Shown here piece by piece: positions 48,895 through 59,190 of a stretch of 64,000 bases of DNA. Both the position numbers and the translations under genes were made by a program. The stretch spans positions 14,367,001-14,431,000 of the forward strand of contig NC_063052.1 of the NCBI RefSeq assembly GCF_018812025.1, written 5' to 3'. Numbering within the stretch: the first letter of the stretch is position 1; the number at the start of each line of letters is the position of its first letter. A model generated the notes under the pieces. The model made no database searches. It had not been told where the DNA came from and saw only the letters and a list, made by a program, of their open reading frames with translations. The stretch is from Megalobrama amblycephala (taxonomy: Eukaryota > Chordata > Actinopteri > Cypriniformes > Xenocyprididae).

Positions 48895-49210
48895 TTTGTT
48901 CAAAGTCAGAATGACTGCGCTAATCTTTTCTTCCCTATTGTTGTCGTATATCCAAGTGAAACGCTTCTCAAACAAGAACAAATATAGGGCGGGGCTTGAT
49001 TTTGTCTGTGAGGAATTGATTGGATGGTTGTGGTTTGCTATTGGTGGATCTCATGTGATTGACCGGTTGTCCCACCCTCGTCATCAGAGAAGAGATGTCG
49101 CAGCAAGTTATTTTAATTCAAGATTACGAGGAATATGAACTTTTAAAAAAATAACGATGTGCACGGATAAGTCATTCATGATAAATACTGCAATATTCCA
49201 TTAAAAAAAT
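48895..49210 (-). repeat. Dispersed repeat family B, copy 3 (reverse)
   Basis: The reverse complement of copies 1 and 2: GAATTGATTGGATGGTTGTG, GCTATTGGTGGATCTCATGT, GGTTGTCCCACCCTCGTCAT, CGATGTGCACGG and TACTGCAATATTCCATT. At the position matching the 777-bp insertion it reads GTTATTTTAATTCAAGATTA, a second empty site with a single TTAA. Confidence 0.85.
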
Positions 49211-49334
49211 AAGAATAGTCAATTTTTATTTCACGGTGACATTAAAAACGTGCCAGCCTGAGGGTTTCATCCTCATCTGCTTTTATAAAGTTAACATTTT
49301 TAAAAGTCTTTTCTTGCCACAGTCACAACTGGGG

Positions 49335-49402
49335 TTGCCAAGCCGCTTTGGAACAATATGCATTGTTAAAAGTGCAATACAAATAAATGGAATTGAACAA
49401 AT
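49335..49402 (+). mobile_element. L2 LINE 3' tail remnant
   Basis: GCCGCTTTGGAACAATATGC followed by GTTAAAAGTGCAATACAAAT and AAATGGAATTGAAC matches the terminal part of the L2 3' UTRs seen at 31.5 and 34.95 kb. Only the last 70 bp or so remain. Confidence 0.65.
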
Positions 49403-50215
49403 GCAATTTAAATGAGGGTGTTTTAGGTCAAGGCAACAGCTCCGGCCAAGTTTGTAATGACAATCTCACAATTTATATTCACAAAACTCATTCTCGTTCA
49501 ATCTACGGTGTTCCTCCTCTCCAGACCTGCCCGGTGATGAATACGGCATGAGTGAAAATTAGCTAGTCCTCTGCAAAGAACGCTGATGGAATGAGTACAG
49601 CTGGTAAAAAGTAAAAAAATAACAAAATCTGAAGGGCACTGAACAAGGTGCATTGTGTATCAATGAGCAATGGCACTTTAGAACGCCTGCGCAGCCGGAC
49701 ACAGGTCAGTCGAGTAGCCGTGTTTTACCAAGATAAAGGCCTGTGCCCAGCGTGCATAATCATCCTGTTATGATAAAGCCCATTGTGTACAATTGTCCAT
49801 TGTGATTTAAATTATAAAAAGGCAGGAGATAGGAATATCTTCACTTGGACTTGAGGAGGCAAAACACTGTGGGATCTCAAAGTTATTTCTTCTTATCGGT
49901 GAATGGGACAATGTCCTCGCCGTCCTGCTAATTGATACTGACTGAGTTATAAGAGCACAGAAAGGAAGAGGCAAAAATAACAAGAAGAACAATATTAGTT
50001 TCTGTTTGGATGTTGCTGGCCTATGACAATATTCATTTCTTAATTGGTGTTTTGAGTGGGGTAATTGCCCACAACTAGAACTTAGTGCAGTTTTAGTGTC
50101 AAAAAGTGCCATTTGGCTGCAGACCAATCGTTAACATTTGCCCGGGGAAAGAAAAATTCCTGTTTAATTAATGATTTCAGCCTGAAGTTAACTTTTAAAT
50201 TGGTAGTGTATATGT
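49403..50215. other. Intergenic; candidate CNE 49430-50080
   Basis: Unique-looking segment with CAGCGTGCATAATCATCCTG, GATAAAGCCCATTGTGTACA and GTGATTTAAATTATAAAAAG. The 106-codon minus-strand frame (49807-50127) shows no domain. Confidence 0.3.
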
Positions 50216-50325
50216 AAACATAAATATATTTATATATCCAAAACCAGCCTCCACCCCAGATGACCTGAGAAAGTAGCAATGTTGGACCAAAATTAAGACT
50301 TTCGTCCATATTTGACGAATATATA
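50216..50325 (+). repeat. Direct duplication flanking MITE, left copy
   Basis: TATATATCCAAAACCAGCCT, CCACCCCAGATGACCTGAGA and TTCGTCCATATTTGAC align with 50793-50905 (TGTATATCCAAACCAACCCA, CCACCCCAAATGACCTGAGA, CCTCCATCTTTGAC). The similarity extends over about 100 bp with gaps. Confidence 0.7.
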
Positions 50326-50786
50326 TATTTTTTGCTCACCAAGGCTGTATTTATTTGATCAAAAATACAGTAAAAACAGTGAAATAATATTACAGTTTAA
50401 AATAACCATTTTCTTTGTGAATATATTGTAAAAATGTAATTTATTCCTGTGATCAAAGCTGAATTTTCAGCATCATTACTCCAGTCTTCAGTGTCACATG
50501 ATCCTTCAGAAATCATTCTAATATGATGATTTGCTGCTCAAGAAACATTTATGATTATTATCAATGTTGAAAACAGTTATTCTGCTTCATATTTTATTTT
50601 TTTCAGGATTATTTGATGAATAGAAAGTTCAAAAGAACAGCATTTATTTAAAATAGAAATCTTTTTTAACATTTTTAAATGTCTTTAGTGTCACTTTTGA
50701 TCACTTTAATATGCCCTTGCTCAATAAAAGTATATATATGCATAAATACAAAAATCGTATTGACCCCAAACTTTTGAACAGTAGTA
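50326..50786 (+). mobile_element. hAT-like MITE, left end missing
   Basis: It begins inside the family sequence at TTTTTTGCTCACCAAGGCTG and runs to GACCCCAAACTTTTGAACAG. The interior is fuller than in the 17-kb copy (ATTTGCTGCTCAAGAAACAT, GATGAATAGAAAGTTCAAAA). It lies between two diverged direct copies of flanking DNA. Confidence 0.8.
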
Positions 50787-50792
50787 TGCATA

Positions 50793-50905
50793 GATATTTG
50801 TATATCCAAACCAACCCATATCTCCACCCCAAATGACCTGAGAAGTGACATATAGGATGAAGATGTTTGATATTCAAGGACTTCCTCCATCTTTGACAGA
50901 ATATT
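50793..50905 (+). repeat. Direct duplication flanking MITE, right copy
   Basis: The counterpart of 50216-50325 on the other side of the hAT-like fragment, in the same orientation. It is too long and diverged to be a target-site duplication, so an older local duplication or a shared outer repeat is more likely. Confidence 0.7.
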
Positions 50906-51808
50906 GTTTACATGCAAAGCGACCTCTTTGGCTGATAGATAATCGAACTGCTCACCAAGGGCATGCAACTGATTAAAACTAAGCAATTGAGGAGAAAAAC
51001 ATCATTGGCCTTGGGTGCTATACCCTCAAATCAAGGCTTCATGTCAAGTCTTGCTTTTCTATTAGCAGGTAAAGCAGGAAAAAAAAGAGGAAGTTTAAAA
51101 TTAAAACAGCAAGAATGTATGTTAGAAAGGTAACAAGAACTGGAGTTGATTTAATCGCTTAATTGTTAACAGAAATCTGTTTTTCTATCCATTGATTTGT
51201 CCAAAACTGTTATCTGCACATAGATACACATGCCCGAGGCTCAGTCTGAGACTCTGAGTACTTGACCACACATGCAGGACTAGAGACGAGATGAATGATA
51301 CTGACGGATCTTTGTGCTGTCAGACGTGATTCATTTCTGATTGTGATATTCTCACTTTCAGATCATGCAATCTGTCCATTGGCTTCAAGCTATCTGAACT
51401 TACAGTCAGCTAACATTGGCTACTGTTCCCACGTCTATATAAAATGTTCAGATGATGCTATAATGACAACATTTTCAGTGTTTTTAGAAATGTAAACATA
51501 ATCACACCATGTTGGTTTAATTGGCCAGAGGAGAACTCCTAAAAAGTCACACTAAATACTGATTTTTGCTTAAAGAAGCTATTTTGTTCAGATTTTTTTT
51601 TAAAAAACATTTTGTGTACATATTTCCTGTATTTTCTGTTTGTATCTTAATAAAGAGACCGAAAAATAAATATGAATATTCATTAAAACATTGGTAAAAC
51701 AACAAAGTTGGTGGTGGCCTAAGACTTTTGCATATTATATTCTTGCTGCTGATTGGCTACTACCTTCCTAAACTTCCTCTATACTTCATATACATATCCA
51801 CTGCTTTT

Positions 51809-51811
<3 letters not shown>
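50906..51811. other. Intergenic, nothing recognised
   Basis: Unique-looking DNA up to the (TA)n array. Open frames are short and featureless. Confidence 0.5.
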
Positions 51812-51858
<47 letters not shown>

Positions 51859-51919
51859 AATACATACATTTATATATATATATATCAAATACATACATTA
51901 TACATATATATATATACAA

Positions 51920-51975
<56 letters not shown>

Positions 51976-52037
51976 AATACATACATTTTTTATATATATA
52001 TCAAATACATAAATTTATATATATGTATATATATATC
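51812..52037. repeat. (TA)n array with interspersed TCAAATACATACAT
   Basis: TA runs of 8 to more than 40 bp are separated by the 14-bp word (T)CAAATACATACAT, seen near 51857, 51886, 51918, 51974 and, with a variant ATAAAT, near 52002. Tyr/Ile open frames on both strands are artefacts. Confidence 0.93.
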
Positions 52038-52339
52038 TCAAATAAATACATTTTTTTTCTATTACAGAAATATTCTTATTTTTTTAAATAAATTATATGT
52101 ATGTATAAATGATTAGTTTTTAAAAGTATTTTGTTATAAAGTGAATGTCTTAATTACACCATGTTTTTACATTATTAACCATTCAATAATTAATTATAAT
52201 TTTAAGAATTTGATCTATGCATTATTTAGCAGTATCACACAAGCATGAATACAATTGTAAAAATAATTTAGTTTTTGATTGTTTTATAAAATATTATAAA
52301 TTATTATTATTTTTTTTTTTTAAATAAAGCCGGAGGAAG

Positions 52340-52745
52340 TCCTCCCGTCACCAGGAGTTTGATTGACAGGCGATATAACCAATCATAATGGCAAATCCGC
52401 CCTTATTTATCAGACATTTAACAACATTCCTTCTGATGTTCATTCTTGTTTATTTGATGCTATAAATGAACCAGTAGGAAGAGATGATCGGTTCGCTACA
52501 ACACATTAAAGAGCCACAAAATGGTATTTATTGTTTAAGTTTCTCTAAAAATTACAAAAGACTTTGTTTCATATCAAAAGTAACTTGACGTGTTGTCAGC
52601 GTTCTCTTTGCTCCACAATGTATCTTTCACTGCATGAGAACATAGCAACAGTAACTAACGGCGGCGGGTCATTGTGATTGGTCAATTTACGTTTGTTTAA
52701 TATATTATCTGTCTATATAATAGGTTTTCTCAAACTGCACATTCA
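52340..52745 (+). promoter_or_regulatory. Candidate promoter (CCAAT and TATA boxes)
   Basis: TATA-like CTATATAATA lies at 52712-52721. An inverted CCAAT box (GATTGGTC) is at 52676-52682, about 65 bp before a start expected near 52745. A short GGCGGCGGG patch precedes it (52660-52668). A second CCAAT (AACCAATCATAATGGCAAAT) lies near 52378-52397, with an octamer-like ATGGCAAAT. Spacing and order match a vertebrate polymerase II promoter. It may instead be part of an unrecognised dispersed repeat. Confidence 0.35.
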
Positions 52746-53041
52746 TATACATCATTCATGATGTCTTCGCAGGCTTCTTCAGCAGAGCTTTACGGAGTAT
52801 AAAGTATCAAACTCCAAGAGTCCAGAAGCCAGACAAGCTCTGCGGCATCAAAGCTTTCCTGAAGCTCCTCCATCCGAGTGACAGTCACTCACAGAATCCC
52901 ACAGTGAGCAGAGCTGACCAGCTTCATGTCCAGAAGAGTCCTGTGAGGGCTGCCTTCAAAGAGTCTCGACAACATCCACTGGCCGAGCACTCTGAGGTCA
53001 GGGACCTTTCCTCAAGGTTTGGACGGCCTTTGACTTTGAAG
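52745..53041 (+). ncRNA. Candidate first exon of an unknown transcript
   Basis: The segment lies 25-30 bp after a TATA box, is richer in GC than its flanks, and ends at a consensus donor, TTGAAG|GTGAGTAAA (exon end 53041). One frame is open from 52724 to about 53070 (reading KPDKLCGIKAFLKLL and later RQHPLAEHSEVRDLSSRFGR), but it has no ATG. The ATGs present give only short frames (MMSSQASSAELYGV from 52758). A non-coding RNA exon, or an internal coding exon using the AG at 52771-52772, are both possible. I do not recognise the peptide. Transcription would converge on trps1. Confidence 0.3.
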
Positions 53042-53549
53042 GTGAGTAAAGAGTTAGTGGGACAAAAATAAGAAAGAGCAGAAGGAAAAATGGAGGCCAT
53101 GGACATTTCCATTTGCAGCTGTCACTAAGAGAACCTTTGCAGAAAGGGTTACGGCAGCTGTGGATAGCATTCATCTTCACCTTTATCTCAGAGGAGTGTT
53201 TTGAAATTGAATCAACTTGCACAGAAAAAGCAAAATCAAAAGGAGCGAAGTTATTGACTTTGATTTTGCTTTTTTTTGTCCAAGTTCCATGCAATATGGC
53301 CTTAACGACGAGTGACTTGAGGCAAAAATCTATTTTGCCATTCACTGAAAAATATATTTTATAACAAGATGATTAAGCTTTAAAATCTATAATAATCTAT
53401 AAATCTAAATTAAATCTATCTGTGAGGGGCGTATTATGCTTTAAAATATATACAATAAACTAGATTTTATGAAAACGTACTTTTTTAATTCACTGAAATT
53501 AGTTTATTAACTCATAATAGTATATAGTTAAACTATAAAATACAGTTTG

Positions 53550-53605
<56 letters not shown>

Positions 53606-54837
53606 CATATATATATATTTATATAAAAATTGTAAAACTGTAAAAATTGTCTTTTGAAGTACAAAGAAAATGCTACTAAATACTATAAATAGAAGAACAT
53701 ACTATTTATTTCTACTTTCATGTTTAATGCAATGTTACTTGCAGTTTATTTGTAATTGTGAAATTTCCAAACAATTTCTGAGTGAAAAATTGCTTCTACA
53801 GCATTTTTTTTTTTTCAGTTTATACACAATATATAATTGTTTATAAATGTTTTTTTTCTAATTCACTGGAATAAGGTATATGGTCGAACGTCACATGACC
53901 AAACCGGAAAACTGGTCTCATTGCATCCGCTTGTCAGAAAAAGCATATCTATGGACTTTTAAGGTAATCAGCGAATCTACCTAGTTCACATTGTTACAGG
54001 TGTTTTATTCTATTAAAAATCTAAATGTTAGTGTGAAGAAGAAAACTGAAAAAAGCTTATGTGCATATGCGGGGGACATCAGTTATGCTCATCTTTGCTC
54101 GTTCCTTTTAAGTTATCTTGAATAAAACAGCTCATTTTTTCATGAAGCACATTCAAAAGACCTAAACCGGAAGTGATCTGATCTGTTTTACAGAATACGG
54201 AAGTTAGATTGCGCATAACACCTATGAGCTCAACTCATATTAATAGGTTTTCTGAGATTTCACATACTTCCTTGCTGTCTGTCAGGATGTCACCTTTTTC
54301 TTTGAATATCTGGAAAACGTGTCTTGACTTTGATATAAGACACATATGGAAATGAATCTCTGTAGATGCATGTAACTCTGTATCCTTCAGTGCTTTAGAC
54401 TGCAACCCTGCCCTGAATGACTGTATATAACGAGCCTTTAACCAACAGCCTTGTAGGACAAGAGACAAAACAATTGGATGGCGATCAATAGCCGTTCCAC
54501 ACAGTACTGTGAGAGGTCAGAGGTTTCATTTGGGTTGTATGTCATGTGACACGGCGAGCACAGGGATACTGCTGCAATCCTCTGACTCAAGTTCATCAGC
54601 CGTCAGAAGGTTAGATCCAGCTCTCCGGATTGAACAGAATAATCAATAGAGCTGGGCATCACCGGACCGAACATTGAACCGGGAACTCAGAGCGGAGATG
54701 GTGAAATAACAGGGAAAAAATAATGAAAATCAGGTTTTCCTTTGTTAATTAACTTTAACTAAATGAATAGAAAAAGCGAACATATGCAACTCACTTGTGC
54801 AAGATGGATGAAGGCTCTGTGTCGGATTGCTTATATT
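53042..54837. other. Downstream of the candidate exon; no second exon found
   Basis: This would be the first intron of the candidate transcript. It includes the compound microsatellite at 53552 and otherwise AT-rich sequence. I could not pick a convincing acceptor-exon pair by eye. Confidence 0.4.
53552..53622. repeat. (CA)n-(TA)n compound microsatellite
   Basis: About 42 bp of AC followed by about 30 bp of TA-rich sequence. Confidence 0.95.
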
Positions 54838-54895
54838 CCTCTATTGTTAGTTTCTTTGGATAAAAGCATCTGCTAAATGCATAAATGTAAATTAA
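54838..54895 (+). mobile_element. SINE/L2 3' tail remnant
   Basis: TTTGGATAAAAGCATCTGCT followed by AAATGCATAAATGTAAATTA is the reverse of the CATTTACATTTAGTCATTTA tail seen at 30.88 kb. It is the shared 3' end of fish L2 elements and their dependent SINEs. Only the tail is recognisable, so the family cannot be settled. Confidence 0.7.
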
Positions 54896-55004
54896 GTTGA
54901 GCAAAAGTGGCAAAACAAACATTTAAAAAAGACAAAAGATTTCCATTTTTAAATAAATGTGAAAAAAAATAAAAAATAAAAAAAGATAATATATATATAT
55001 TTTT

Positions 55005-55195
55005 TTTCTTGAGCAGCAAATCAGCATATTAGATTGATTTCTGAAGGATCATATGACACTTTGATCACAGGAATACGTTACATTTTTACAATATATTCAC
55101 TTAGAAAACAGTTATTTTAAATGGAAATACCATTTTACAAAATGACTGTATTTTTTGATAAAAAAAAAAATAAAAAAATGCAGCCTTGGTGACCA
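55005..55195 (-). mobile_element. hAT-like MITE fragment, reverse, no ends
   Basis: CTTGAGCAGCAAATCAGCAT, TTTCTGAAGGATCATATGAC, TCACAGGAATACGTTACATT and TGCAGCCTTGGTGACCAG are the reverse complement of the interior of the 50326-50786 copy. Terminal repeats are missing. Confidence 0.75.
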
Positions 55196-55299
55196 GAACT
55201 AACATTAACGAATAAATTGCAATGAATTTATAAAATCACAACGATTTTAAAGAAAACATTCTGATGATACACAATAAGGTACACAGATAATTGCTAAAA

Positions 55300-57620
55300 T
55301 GTTTTATTATTTTATTATTATTATCATTATTATCATCGTCATCATCATTATTATTCAAGTTTAGATGTAACAGACATCTTTGCCCTCTTTATTGAATCTT
55401 TTTGCATGTAAAAACCTACCACACAAAAAAATGAAAGAAAGAAAAAAACAAAACAAAAAGTTAAGGTGGCAGCTGAAAAAAAAAAAAAAAAAAAAGAAAA
55501 TCCTAAAATCATCATCTATGCACTTTAAATGCAGCAAGTGTAAAAACAATAACATTCTAAGAATAATGGTTAAAACATTTACATATTTATGCCCTTCGCC
55601 TTGACCAAACAAGCTTCCAGGCTCCATCAAATACTCCTTGTGTTTCAATATTGCTAAGACCTTCGAACATAGGCAAGATCTCATTCATTTATTATAATGC
55701 AGTACCTGTACTTAGCATGCTAATAACACATTTCATCTTTCTTCTTTTGCAACAGAGTAACTGAAGTGCAAGCATTAACATTTTCAAATTAAAATGAACA
55801 TTTAGAGACAAAAAAAATAAAAATAAACAATCTTATGTTATTTAATACCCAACTGTATAAAAGCGACGGTTTATAATGATTTCAGTTATTTTTAAGAGGC
55901 ATTTGCAGTTAAGCAGCGTTGTAAGGCTAGGTTCGGAGAAAGACGGAGAGAGCAAACGAGACGTTTTGAGCCTCGACCTCTCCCCGTTTCCCCAGTTCAT
56001 ATAAATAATGTCTGAAATCAGACCAGGCCCAACTCACTGAACCTGCGGCCATGAAAAGGAGCGAACGTGGAGGAGAAGCACAACACAAAGTTGCTCGCAA
56101 ACAATCTGGGAGGGTTCAAATGATTTTTCCCTATTCAAATAAAATGGAAAACTGAGATGCAGCATAAACAGCTTCAAAACATATCAAGCGCTTGACTTGA
56201 TAAATCACGTTTGGATTATTTCTGAGCTCATTATTACTTAGAAACAGACGCGTTGTTCAGTCGCTCAGGTAGACGGTTGTCCACTCGCCTCCACATGATA
56301 AAAATTGCAAAAGGAGCATAAAGTACAGCTGGGTGAAACAACAATATAAATAACAATGTTATGCCTCTTTGAGACAACTGCCATCGAAAGGCACCAGAAA
56401 CACCTGCAGTTATTAAGTTTCATCAACAGTACACAGAATCATTTTAAATTTAAGGTGTTTTCAACTGCTCTTTAGAATTAAAGGTGGAACGATATATTTA
56501 GACTGGCAGAAAGTTATTATTTTTTATATTACAGAGCACTGGCTCCCATAAAATGACCAAATAAAGCCCAGCCCGATCGGCTTCCATTGAATGTTCGCTA
56601 TCAGAAGAGCAGGAGAAAAATACAGGAAGGCTTCAGTCCGATACAAGAAGCTTCTTCATCGACTACAAAGCACAAGAACATGGTAACAGAAGATGACAAT
56701 GCTTGGAATGAATTGTGGCCAAACATAAAAAAAAAAAAAAAAAAAAACATAGTACTTTTAATATTCCACCTTTGGAGGAAAGGAAATTGAATTGTCTTAC
56801 TGTTTTCGTGAAAAAAAAAAAAAAGGTGTTGCTTCATTACGTCGTTTGCTACATTTGCAAATGTAAACGTTTGTCAGAGCCAAACTCCAGGCCCTTATTC
56901 AGATGCAAGTTCAATGTTGCATATCAACATCTCATGTAGAAAATACTTTGTACAATATATCAGGCACTGATAATGTGATTTTACTATTAACAACCTAGAA
57001 AAAAATATGTTTTTATTCCTTCCCAAATTTCTAGAGTAATAAGAATTGCATCCCAGCAACTAAGGCAGCAGCTTAAAAGTTCTGATGGAATTCTGTGACT
57101 TGAGTTACCTAACTTCAAAAAAAAAACATAAACATAAGACATTTAGTATGTTAACTAGACTATAAACTAATGTTGTCTATTCAGCCATACACACTCCCTG
57201 AGGATGCTGGATGTTTGTTTGAGGACGACAGTCATTTATGCTGTTGCCATAGTGACAGACGACCTACACCGAGCCACACATGCAGAAACACATCCTCATT
57301 TTTACCAGAACCAGAGAACTTTTCATAAACACAACGACGACGACGAGAAACGAGTAGATGTACCTTGCTTGCTGAACTGCCTTGTCGAAAATTACACATC
57401 TGGACTAACGAAAATATATAGCTACATGTACCGATGTCTTCAAAAAAAACAGTTTTGTTCGTTAAAAGTGTGTTTGTGTTTGGGAGCTCCCACAGAAATG
57501 CTATGCTGACTCAAGTTTCTAGCATTGGCTGCTTAGGCACCTTGATCCGTCTTGGCACGTCAATGGATTCATTCGTACGAGCGCTGCTCTAGTTGTGCTC
57601 GGACTGCGGGTCCGTAAAGC
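55300..57620 (-). other. trps1: probable trps1 3' UTR
   Basis: This is non-coding sequence immediately downstream of the trps1 stop codon. TRPS1 genes are known for a long 3' UTR. Minus-strand AATAAA hexamers (TTTATT on the plus strand) occur near 57012, 55690 and 55303, so several poly(A) sites are possible. Most of the segment is not obviously repetitive, apart from poly(A) runs at 55477-55495, 56728-56746 and 56811-56823. The lower boundary is a guess: an AT/ATC-rich microsatellite starts near 55312 and a hAT-like fragment lies below 55200. RNA data would be needed to fix the end. Confidence 0.5.
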
Positions 57621-58748
57621 TCATTGGTTAGAGGGGTTGGCGTTGGCCTCGGGGGCGGCCCGGTGGAGGCCTCGCTGGATGTGAGTTGTGAAATCGTACT
57701 TATCGGAGCAAGCGTGCAGGCAGATGCTGCACTGGAAGGGCCCGCCCTCACCGTGGCAGCTCATGTGCAGGGCGTACAGGACCTCGTCCAGGAAGACGAT
57801 GCCACAGTGGGCACATTTGCTGGAGAGGTCATCTTGCGTGGCCTGATCGACCTTCTCCGGTTTGGGGACTTGCGAAGTCTCTTCGGCTTCCTCCGGCTGA
57901 TCCGTCTCCCGCTCCCTGTCGGAGGCAGGAGACCCCCGGCTTTCCTTGGTGGCGAGAGTCCCGTTGGGCGTCGGACTGGGTTTGGAATGTTTCATGGCCA
58001 GGTCGAGAGGCGTGTCGCTCTCGGGTCCGGAAGGGGTCGGCGGGGGGAAATGAGGCGGTAAGCTGAAAGTAGGGTAAGGCACAAAGCTTTGGCACGGATT
58101 GGGAAGGCCGGTCACGGGGCTCAGGTAGTGGCCCGGGTTGCCCGGCACAGACATCTTGTACTTAGTCCAGAAGCGCAACCAGTCCGTTTCGTTTTGCAGG
58201 TCGTTGTGGAGGAAGGGTAGGCTGAAGAACGGGTACTGGTACTTCTCGATGGGGCTCCCTGGAGGAGAGTAGCTGGCCTGCTTCGACGGACGCATGTACT
58301 TCTCGATAGGGCTGCCCCGCTCCGAACCACCCTTGCCGTCCCCGCCTTGGGGTCCCGCGCCGAGCCCGTTTCCCTCTGCCCCTCCGTCCGCCGGGCTCTT
58401 GTGCATATGCAGCGGCGGCATACGCTTGTGGATCTCCAGCGTCTGGTTGACGAGGAACGCGTGGGTGGAGCGGGGGCTAGGGTGACTTTTGGGTCCCGAG
58501 GGGCCGTAAGACTCATATTTGCCCAACTGGGCTTGGGTCTCGGCACGTGATAAAGACCCATCGGATCCCGTTTCCTCAGTCCTCCTCTCTAAGGGGCTGC
58601 CGTTGAGACGCTCCTCGCTGTTGACGCGCTGCTGCTTGGACCCGACCTGCTCAGGCGGGACGGGGTCAGGGTTCAGGCGCTTGCGCGTCCGTCGACGGAT
58701 GATCTGCTCGCCGTTGTTTTGCTTGATAATGTTCAGCGGTCTGGGGGT
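57621..58748 (-). CDS. trps1: trps1 last coding exon (TRPS1 C-terminus, Ikaros-type zinc fingers)
   Basis: This exon encodes the C-terminal 375 residues of TRPS1, a nuclear atypical GATA-family repressor acting in cartilage, hair and kidney development. Reading from 58748 the frame is open to TGA at 57623-57621 and starts [12 protein letters not shown]. The acceptor is a T-rich tract ending in CAG at 58751-58749, and the exon begins in phase 0. Visible parts: a basic stretch RRRTRKR near residue 20; two GSPIEKY repeats at about residues 145 and 164; a Pro/Phe-rich segment at about 215-234; PLDLA at about 247-251; zinc finger 1 (C-x2-C-x12-H-x3-H, residues 312-332) and finger 2 (C-x2-C-x12-H-x5-H, residues 340-362), the Ikaros-type pair used for dimerisation and repression in this family. 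The GATA finger lies in an upstream exon outside the window. High GC here contrasts with the AT-rich surroundings. Opposite-strand open frames over it are shadows. Confidence 0.97.
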   Translation of the reverse strand, partial: TPRPLNIIKQNNGEQIIRRRTRKRLNPDPVPPEQVGSKQQRVNSEERLNGSPLERRTEETGSDGSLSRAETQAQLGKYESYGPSGPKSHPSPRSTHAFLVNQTLEIHKRMPPLHMHKSPADGGAEGNGLGAGPQGGDGKGGSERGSPIEKYMRPSKQASYSPPGSPIEKYQYPFFSLPFLHNDLQNETDWLRFWTKYKMSVPGNPGHYLSPVTGLPNPCQSFVPYPTFSLPPHFPPPTPSGPESDTPLDLAMKHSKPSPTPNGTLATKESRGSPASDRERETDQPEEAEETSQVPKPEKVDQATQDDLSSKCAHCGIVFLDEVLYALHMSCHGEGGPFQCSICLHACSDKYDFTTHIQRGLHRAAPEANANPSNQ

Positions 58749-59086
58749 CTGAAAAAGAGATGAAATTGATGAAAACCTAGTTGTTTGGCATTATCTTATT
58801 TATTTTATTCATAAAACTTAATATTTATGAATTAGTGATTAACAATTCATTATATTTATGAATTATTAGCTATATCTGTGTTGGACATGATTCTTATTTT
58901 TCCCATCTATAAATGTATTCAAATATACAAAAATTCAAAGAGGTGTAGAGTTTTTAATTATTATTTACTCGATAGTAAAACCTCAACCATCATAAACAGT
59001 TAAAACAACAAGAATACAAAGGAAACATTTCCAATTTGCAACCAGAGGGTCTATGTTAAAAGTGCTTAAAATGTAATACTTGATTT

Positions 59087-59087
<1 letters not shown>

Positions 59088-59120
<33 letters not shown>

Positions 59121-59190
59121 GGGTGCGATTTGTGAAAAAAAAAAAAAAGAGGGGGGGGGGTGTTTTGAATTTTTTTTTTTTTTTTTTTTA
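59088..59190. repeat. Low-complexity cluster: (TA)n, A-run, G-run, T-run
   Basis: In order: (TA)n 59088-59117, A-run 59137-59148, an uninterrupted G-run of about 10 (59151-59160), T-run 59170-59189. All lie within the trps1 intron. Confidence 0.9.

Noticed and set aside
51728..52091. Tyr/Ile-rich open frames on both strands (also 61510-62087 and 3021-3224)
   Set aside because: They are translations of (TA)n microsatellites.
52998..53364. Open frames of 83-115 codons on both strands as genes
   Set aside because: They have no domains, overlap each other, and follow a splice donor; they are more likely intronic or intergenic.
58524..58526. TTG at this position as a start codon for the trps1 frame
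   Set aside because: The frame stays open upstream to a splice acceptor at 58749 and the upstream residues ([10 protein letters not shown]) fit TRPS1; this is an internal Leu.
57624..58561. Long open frames antisense to, or in other frames of, the trps1 exon
   Set aside because: They are shadows of the GC-rich trps1 coding frame, which matches TRPS1 to the stop codon.
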